NCBI GenBank assembly: GCA_019241635.1
Contig: JAFAWR010000357.1
Span: 1 to 34,841, forward strand
Source of the DNA: Solirubrobacterales bacterium
GTDB taxonomy: Bacteria; Actinomycetota; Thermoleophilia; Solirubrobacterales; Solirubrobacteraceae
Direction of reading: 5' to 3'
DNA: 34,841 nt
Each line of letters opens with the position of its first letter. Position 1 is the stretch's first letter. The notes beneath the pieces are model-generated. The model saw only the letters and a list, made by a program, of their open reading frames with translations, had not been told where the DNA came from and did not search any database. Below, one piece after another: positions 31,399 to 34,841 of the stretch. The translations under genes were made by a program, and so were the position numbers.

Positions 31399-32490
31399 TC
31401 ACGAGCCGTCCAGCGCTCCTCGATCCGTCCAGCGCTCCTCGATCCGGCCGAAGTGCCAGATGGTCAGCGCGACCGCCCACGTGAGCACGAACATCCCGAC
31501 GATCGCGAACCCGAGTGTGTTGAGGTTGACACCCGACAGCCAGCGCCACAGCCTGCCGTGCGCGCCCAGCTCGCGGCCGGCCAGGCCGCCCAGCTCGATC
31601 GTCCCGATGACCAGCGCGACAAGCACCGATAGCCCGGTGATCGTGATGTTGTAATAGAGCTTGCGTACCGGCTTGGAGAACGACCACTCGTAGGCGAAGT
31701 TCATGAACGAGCCGTCGATGGCGTCGAGCAGGCTCATGCCGGCGGCGAACAGGACGGGCAGGCAGAGGATCGCGTAGAAGGGCAGCCCGGCGCCCGCCGC
31801 GCCGGCGGCCAGGAAGAGCAGCGCGACCTCGCTGGCGGTGTCGAACCCGAGCCCGAACAGCACTCCGATCGGATACATGTGCCACGGCTTCGTGATGGCT
31901 CGGGTGGCCCGCCCGAGGAAGCGGCTGATCAAGCCACGCGAGTCGAGCCGCTGCTCAAGTTGCGCCTCGTTGAAGCGCCCGCGGCGCAGATCGCGGGCAA
32001 GCCGGACGATCCCGACCAGGATCACCAGGTTGAGCGCCGCGATCACGTAGAGGAACACGCCCGACACGCCGGTCCCGACCCAGCCGGTCACGGTGTGCAG
32101 CGTCGAACCGCCTTGCACCACCGGGCCACTGAGCGCGCGGATGCCGACCGCGAATGCGAAAGACAGCGCGAACACGACTGTCGAGTGACCGAGCGAGAAC
32201 CAGAAGCCGACGCTGAGCGGACGCTTGTCCTCGGCCATCAGCTTGCGGGTGGTGTTGTCGATGGCCGATATGTGATCGGCGTCGAAGGCATGCCGGAGAC
32301 CGAGCGTGTAGGCGGTCAGACCGAGCCCGACCGTGAAGCCGCCGGATGGCCCGACGCGGAAGTGGTGCGGCGCGACCAGCACGATCAGCAGGAAGAAGCC
32401 GAGCAGATGCAGACCGAGGACCGCGCCAGCCATGCCGAACAGCGTGCGCCGCTCGCTCGCGCTCAACCGAGCCCCCATCCGAGCCCTCAT
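31399..32490 (-). CDS. NiCoT-family nickel/cobalt transporter
   Basis: This 363-residue protein has about eight membrane segments and the family signature RHAFDADHISAIDN (66-79; HX4DH ligands H67, D72, H73). Other conserved motifs are SLGHSTVVF (99-107) and LGFDTASE. It is a HoxN/NixA-type high-affinity importer for Ni2+ or Co2+. The ATG overlaps the stop of the upstream small gene (ATGA), so the two are coupled. The C-terminal residues are altered by a 19-bp tandem duplication (see repeat). The consumer enzyme (urease, hydrogenase, Ni-SOD or B12) is not in the window. Confidence 0.92.
   Translation of the reverse strand: MRARMGARLSASERRTLFGMAGAVLGLHLLGFFLLIVLVAPHHFRVGPSGGFTVGLGLTAYTLGLRHAFDADHISAIDNTTRKLMAEDKRPLSVGFWFSLGHSTVVFALSFAFAVGIRALSGPVVQGGSTLHTVTGWVGTGVSGVFLYVIAALNLVILVGIVRLARDLRRGRFNEAQLEQRLDSRGLISRFLGRATRAITKPWHMYPIGVLFGLGFDTASEVALLFLAAGAAGAGLPFYAILCLPVLFAAGMSLLDAIDGSFMNFAYEWSFSKPVRKLYYNITITGLSVLVALVIGTIELGGLAGRELGAHGRLWRWLSGVNLNTLGFAIVGMFVLTWAVALTIWHFGRIEERWTDRGALDGS
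31406..31443 (-). repeat. 19-bp perfect tandem duplication at the 3' end of the nickel transporter gene
   Basis: The unit CCGTCCAGCGCTCCTCGAT occurs at 31406-31424 and again at 31425-31443 without any mismatch. As 19 is not a multiple of 3, the second copy shifts the frame and brings in the present stop codon. Confidence 0.92.
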
Positions 32491-32807
32491 GCGAGCCTCA
32501 CCTCCGCGACCGCGCCGGCGGGCACCGTGACCACGGGACCGGGCGTCCGGGCGTCCTCCCAGACGCGGTACTCGCCAGCCGGGAGGCTGCCGAAGATCGC
32601 CGTGAGCACCGACCGCGCTTGCGCGACGCGCTCGTGCACGCCGGTGTGGACGCGACGCCCCTCGCCGTCGGTCCGGCTGATCTCGATCTCCCGGCCGCGG
32701 TAGCGCTCGCTGGGATACAGGACGAGAGCTCCGCGGCCGTCGCCGATGTCGAGCGCGACGCTCGCGCAGGCGGCCGCCGGGGCGAGCGCTCCGTGGGTGT
32801 GACTCAT
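32487..32807 (-). CDS. Small protein coupled to the nickel/cobalt transporter
   Basis: This 106-residue, mainly beta-predicted protein starts MSHTHG (two His, possibly metal-binding) and contains ALVLYPSERYRGREIEIS and FGSLPAGEYRVWEDA, which look like a small beta-sandwich. I recognise no named family, though proteins of this style occur beside actinobacterial metal transporters. GGAGGAG lies 5 bases upstream of the ATG at 32807. The stop overlaps the transporter start, so it is the first gene of the metal operon and is preceded by a structured leader. Confidence 0.7.
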   Translation of the reverse strand: MSHTHGALAPAAACASVALDIGDGRGALVLYPSERYRGREIEISRTDGEGRRVHTGVHERVAQARSVLTAIFGSLPAGEYRVWEDARTPGPVVTVPAGAVAEVRLA

Positions 32808-32822
32808 CGGGTCTCCTCCATC

Positions 32823-32878
32823 CTGGTGGTTGGTTTGCGCCCCGTCGCTCGGGCAGCGGGGCGATTCACAGCCACCAG
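32823..32878 (-). promoter_or_regulatory. Structured 5' leader of the nickel transporter operon
   Basis: On the minus-strand RNA an outer stem CTGGTGG / CCACCAG (32872-32878 and 32823-32829) encloses an inner 7-bp stem CGCCCCG / CGGGGCG (32857-32863 and 32838-32844) with a 12-base loop. Asymmetric single-stranded segments (TGTGAAT and CAAACCAA) join the two. It ends about 16 bases before the start codon. A metal-responsive RNA element is possible. I could not match it to the NiCo or cobalamin riboswitch cores. Confidence 0.45.
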
Positions 32879-32898
32879 TACGCGCGCCCGGCGCCGTC

Positions 32899-32916
32899 GG
32901 ATCACCGCGGTGATCC
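32899..32916. promoter_or_regulatory. 18-bp perfect palindrome between metal operon and ECF sigma gene
   Basis: GGATCACCGCGGTGATCC reads the same on both strands. It lies in the gap between the divergent metal operon (start 32807) and sigma factor gene (start about 32937), a natural site for a dimeric regulator of either or both. It does not match the NikR or Nur site types I know. Confidence 0.6.
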
Positions 32917-32936
32917 AGACCGGACCCGCGTCCGTA

Positions 32937-33536
32937 GTGGCACGAGTGATCCGTCCGTTCTCAGCCGACCTGCGCGGACTGGCCGACGAGGAGCTGATGG
33001 CGCTCGTCTACGAAGGGCAGGCGCGGGCCTTCGAGGTCATCTTCGACCGCCACGCCGGCGTGGCGTTCTCGCTGGCCTACCGGATGTGTGGTCGCCGCTC
33101 GCTGGCCGAGGAGATCGTCCAGGAGGCGTTCATGTCGCTGTGGCGGAGCACGGCGCGCTACGACCCGAGCCGCGGCAGCGTGCGCTCGTGGGTGCTCCGC
33201 GTCGTGCACAACCGCGCGATCGATGCGTTCCGGCGCGAGGTCGCCGGCGCGGGCCAGGACGTTCTCGACGAGTCGATCGTCGAGACGCTCCCCGCGCGCG
33301 AACGCACCGAAGACGAGGTGGAGCGCCGCAGTGACGCGCGGCTCGTGCGCGGCGCGCTGGACGGCCTCCCCCGCGACCAGCGGCAGGTGATCGAGCTGGC
33401 CTACTTCGGCGGGTTCTCTCACACCGAGATCGCCAGCGCGCTCGGCCTGCCGGCCGGGACCGTCAAGGGCCGGATGCGACTCGGACTGAGCAAGCTGTGG
33501 CTTGCCCTGGGCGAGGCGACGGGGGTACTGCCGTGA
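32937..33536 (+). CDS. ECF-type RNA polymerase sigma factor, SigK-like
   Basis: This 199-residue factor has region 2 (LADEELMALVYEGQARAFEVIF through EEIVQEAFMSLWRST and SWVLRVVHNRAIDAFRR) and region 4 (LPRDQRQVIELAYFGGFSHTEIASALGLPAGTVKGRMRLGLSKL) with the helix-turn-helix. Possible starts are GTG 32910, 32937 and 32946. The middle one gives a typical N-terminus, while the first would lie inside the palindrome. Its stop overlaps the anti-sigma start (GTGA), the standard pairing. Confidence 0.9.
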   Translation: MARVIRPFSADLRGLADEELMALVYEGQARAFEVIFDRHAGVAFSLAYRMCGRRSLAEEIVQEAFMSLWRSTARYDPSRGSVRSWVLRVVHNRAIDAFRREVAGAGQDVLDESIVETLPARERTEDEVERRSDARLVRGALDGLPRDQRQVIELAYFGGFSHTEIASALGLPAGTVKGRMRLGLSKLWLALGEATGVLP

Positions 33537-34180
33537 GCGGCTGCCCGCCCGACGCGGCCCCATACCTGCTGGGAGCACTCGAGCCCGGCGAGGCGCGGGC
33601 GTTCGTCCGACACCTCGAGGGCTGCGCGGTGTGCCGCGACGAGGTGGCCTCGCTCGCTCCGGTGATCGACGCGCTTCCGGCATCAGCGACCCCGCTGCGG
33701 GTCCGGGCGGCGTTTCGGCGCCGGATGCTTCGGGCGGTTCGGGCCGAGCCGAAGCTCTCGCGGGGTCGGATCCCGACGAGCGTTTCGCGCGCGCGAGCCG
33801 CGCCGGCGGGGTGGCTGGCGCTCGGCCTGGCCGTCGCGGCCGCCGCGATCGTCGTGGCCGTCGGCATCCCGCACACGCGCGCGCGCATGATCCAGGCCAG
33901 CGTGGGTCTGGCCACGCTACGGGTCAGCGGCGGGCACGGTGAGCTCATCGTCGAGCACCTTCCGGCCCTGCCCGCGAACCGGACCTATGAGCTGTGGCTC
34001 GAGCCGCGGGGCGAGGCGCTGAGGCCGAGCACGCTGTTCGCGGTGAACGCGCAGGGCCGGGCTGACCTCGGCGTGCCCGGCGATCTGGGCGACATCGGGC
34101 GTCTGCTCGTGACCGTCGAGCCGCGTGGGGGGAGCCTCGCGCCGACCATGCCGGCGGTGGTGGTCGAGCGGCTGACCTGA
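33533..34180 (+). CDS. RskA-family anti-sigma factor
   Basis: This 215-residue protein has a zinc anti-sigma motif H27-x3-C31-x2-C34 (HLEGCAVC), a membrane segment at about 92-112 (AGWLALGLAVAAAAIVVAVG) and an extracytoplasmic RskA-type domain (about 120-215; NRTYELWLEPRG, LLVTVEPRGGS). It would hold the adjacent ECF sigma factor at the membrane until regulated proteolysis releases it. The GTG start overlaps the sigma stop, so the pair is translated at matched levels. The inducing signal is unknown. Confidence 0.92.
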   Translation: MSGCPPDAAPYLLGALEPGEARAFVRHLEGCAVCRDEVASLAPVIDALPASATPLRVRAAFRRRMLRAVRAEPKLSRGRIPTSVSRARAAPAGWLALGLAVAAAAIVVAVGIPHTRARMIQASVGLATLRVSGGHGELIVEHLPALPANRTYELWLEPRGEALRPSTLFAVNAQGRADLGVPGDLGDIGRLLVTVEPRGGSLAPTMPAVVVERLT

Positions 34181-34245
34181 GTGATCCAGGTTGTCTCGTC
34201 TCTCGTACTGCCAGCAACGACGAACAACCGGATCGGAGCACAGCC

Positions 34246-34841
34246 ATGCTGGGACTCGATAACCCGACTCACATCGCCTTCCTGTTCATCCTGCTGCTGC
34301 TGGTCTTCGGCGCCAAGCGGCTGCCGGAGCTCGGCCGCTCGCTCGGCGCCGGTATGCGCGGGTTCAAGGAGTCGATCACCGGCCAGGACGAAGCCCCCAG
34401 CTGGACGCCGCTAGCGTCGCCGCGGCCGGGACCGCGACCGGGACCGGGACCGGGACCGGGAGTTTCTCGCCACTCGCGGACCCGCGCGGCACGAACGGTG
34501 AGAAGTGCGCGCTATACGGGACTGATCTCGCCACTCGCGGTCCGGCAGATGGCGAATGACGAGTTCGTCCCTGCTAACAGAGGTTCATCGGGCGGCGTGG
34601 TTCATAAGGTGGCGGATCCGGGACGACGACCTTCAGGTATCGGCCGGCAGTCGCATCGTGAATCGCGCCCCGCCGGCCGGGGACGCGTCGCAGGCGATCG
34701 TGCCGCCATGGGACTCGATCGTCCGCCGGACGATGGCCAGCCCGAGGCCGGTGCCGCCGCGCGGGCTCTGGGCAAGGCGGACGAATGGTTCGAAGATCCG
34801 CTCGCGCTGGTCGGCCGGGACGCCCGGCCCGTCGTCGCTCA
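34246..34841 (+). CDS. tatA: Twin-arginine translocase subunit TatA, frame without stop in the window
   Basis: Residues 1-50 are a clear TatA: MLGLDNPTHIAFLFILLLLVFGAKRLPELGRSLGAGMRGFKESITG, with the membrane helix, the FGAKRLPELGRSLG hinge and the amphipathic helix. TatA forms the pore for folded proteins. TatA normally ends at about 60-90 residues, but this frame stays open for 198 codons to the window edge. The last 209 bases lie antisense to a histidine kinase gene, so the true protein almost certainly ends earlier. A run of five C at 34394-34398 is a likely frameshift point: with one more C the frame would end at 34559. Only 34246-34410 is secure. Confidence 0.75.
   Translation, partial: MLGLDNPTHIAFLFILLLLVFGAKRLPELGRSLGAGMRGFKESITGQDEAPSWTPLASPRPGPRPGPGPGPGVSRHSRTRAARTVRSARYTGLISPLAVRQMANDEFVPANRGSSGGVVHKVADPGRRPSGIGRQSHRESRPAGRGRVAGDRAAMGLDRPPDDGQPEAGAAARALGKADEWFEDPLALVGRDARPVVA
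34437..34460. repeat. ACCGGG hexanucleotide repeat, four perfect copies
   Basis: Four exact ACCGGG units follow one degenerate unit (ACCGCG at 34431-34436), within or just after the tatA tail. In the tatA frame it encodes Gly-Pro repeats. Hexamers of this kind are prone to copy-number change. Confidence 0.9.
34465..34540. repeat. 15-bp direct repeat downstream of tatA
   Basis: TCTCGCCACTCGCGG occurs at 34465-34479 and 34526-34540. The first copy can pair with GGTGAGAA downstream (one G-T wobble). The second can pair TCGCCA with TGGCGA. These hairpins lie between the convergent tatA and kinase genes and may help end transcription. Confidence 0.6.
34633..34841 (-). CDS. Sensor histidine kinase, C-terminal part only
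   Basis: 69 codons of the minus-strand frame lie inside the window, ending at the TGA at 34633-34635. They encode the end of a HATPase_c domain: G1 box SDDGPGVP, F box ERIFEPFVRLAQ, G2 box GTGLGLAIVRRTIESHGG and the final ARFTMRLPADT. This is diagnostic of a two-component sensor kinase. The sensor and dimerisation domains lie outside the window. It is convergent with tatA. Confidence 0.9.
   Translation of the reverse strand, partial: SDDGPGVPADQRERIFEPFVRLAQSPRGGTGLGLAIVRRTIESHGGTIACDASPAGGARFTMRLPADT

Noticed and set aside
32808-32936. Cobalamin or NiCo riboswitch upstream of the nickel transporter
   Set aside because: The core motifs of these classes are missing. Only nested stems are visible, so it is reported as an unassigned structured leader.
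34181-34414. 77-codon plus-strand frame overlapping tatA
   Set aside because: The tatA frame carries the recognisable TatA sequence and this frame is off by one base. It is relevant only as a possible frameshift product.
1-34841. Transposons, integrases, CRISPR arrays or toxin-antitoxin pairs
   Set aside because: No transposase, integrase, regular spacer array or small paired toxin genes could be seen.

Overview
The window is very GC-rich (around 70%) with strong G/C preference at third codon positions. It carries the run rpmG-secE-nusG-rplK-rplA-rplJ-rplL together with RskA-type anti-sigma, HxlR, GAP-family and NHL/Asp-box secreted proteins. This points to a high-GC actinobacterium, most likely of the Thermoleophilia/Solirubrobacterales type. 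That placement is inferred from gene content and style, not from a phylogenetic marker I could compare. I see no mobile element, CRISPR array, rRNA or tRNA.

Region 1 (1-9662, all on the minus strand). The left edge holds a giant regulator: two cyclase-type domains, an AAA/STAND-like ATPase and a TPR-rich tail, running off the window. Upstream of it sits the ribosomal/transcription block rpmG, secE, nusG, rplK, rplA, an L10 leader with an attenuator-like hairpin, rplJ, rplL, and a terminator. rpoB does not follow rplL here. SecE and L10 both carry long acidic low-complexity extensions. Upstream of rpmG are two tandem HtrA-like serine proteases, divergent from an HxlR regulator across a perfect inverted repeat.

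Region 2 (9.7-18 kb, mostly plus). It contains an HxlR regulator, a GAP-family membrane protein, a large acyl-CoA oxidase overlapped by an orphan Hpt protein, a secreted Asp-box (sialidase-fold) protein with a textbook terminator, a small secreted protein, an orphan single-domain receiver behind a sigma28-like leaderless promoter, and an ACAD10/11-like acyl-CoA dehydrogenase.

Region 3 (18-24.8 kb). It contains a small membrane protein, an MFS exporter plus retinol-dehydrogenase-like SDR operon, a polytopic membrane protein overlapping the SDR tail to tail, a PQ-loop protein, a secreted NHL-type propeller, a second HxlR regulator divergent from a carboxymuconolactone-decarboxylase-like protein, a disordered acidic protein and a glyoxalase.

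Region 4 (24.9-27.7 kb). Three translationally coupled genes (amidohydrolase, DUF59/MIP18-like protein, zinc alcohol dehydrogenase) form the accessory set normally found beside propane-type soluble di-iron monooxygenases, but no monooxygenase subunit lies in the window. This is the most interesting functional module.

Region 5 (27.7-34.8 kb). It contains a small cysteine-containing protein, a SnoaL-like protein, an SDR and a MetE-core protein expressed divergently from a 30-bp gap, an A/T-rich palindrome in a C-rich repeat, a zinc-ribbon MBL hydrolase, a NiCoT nickel/cobalt transporter with a 19-bp tandem duplication at its 3' end, a partner protein with a structured leader, an ECF sigma/RskA anti-sigma pair, a tatA gene whose frame has no stop codon in the window, and the C-terminal end of a sensor histidine kinase on the minus strand.
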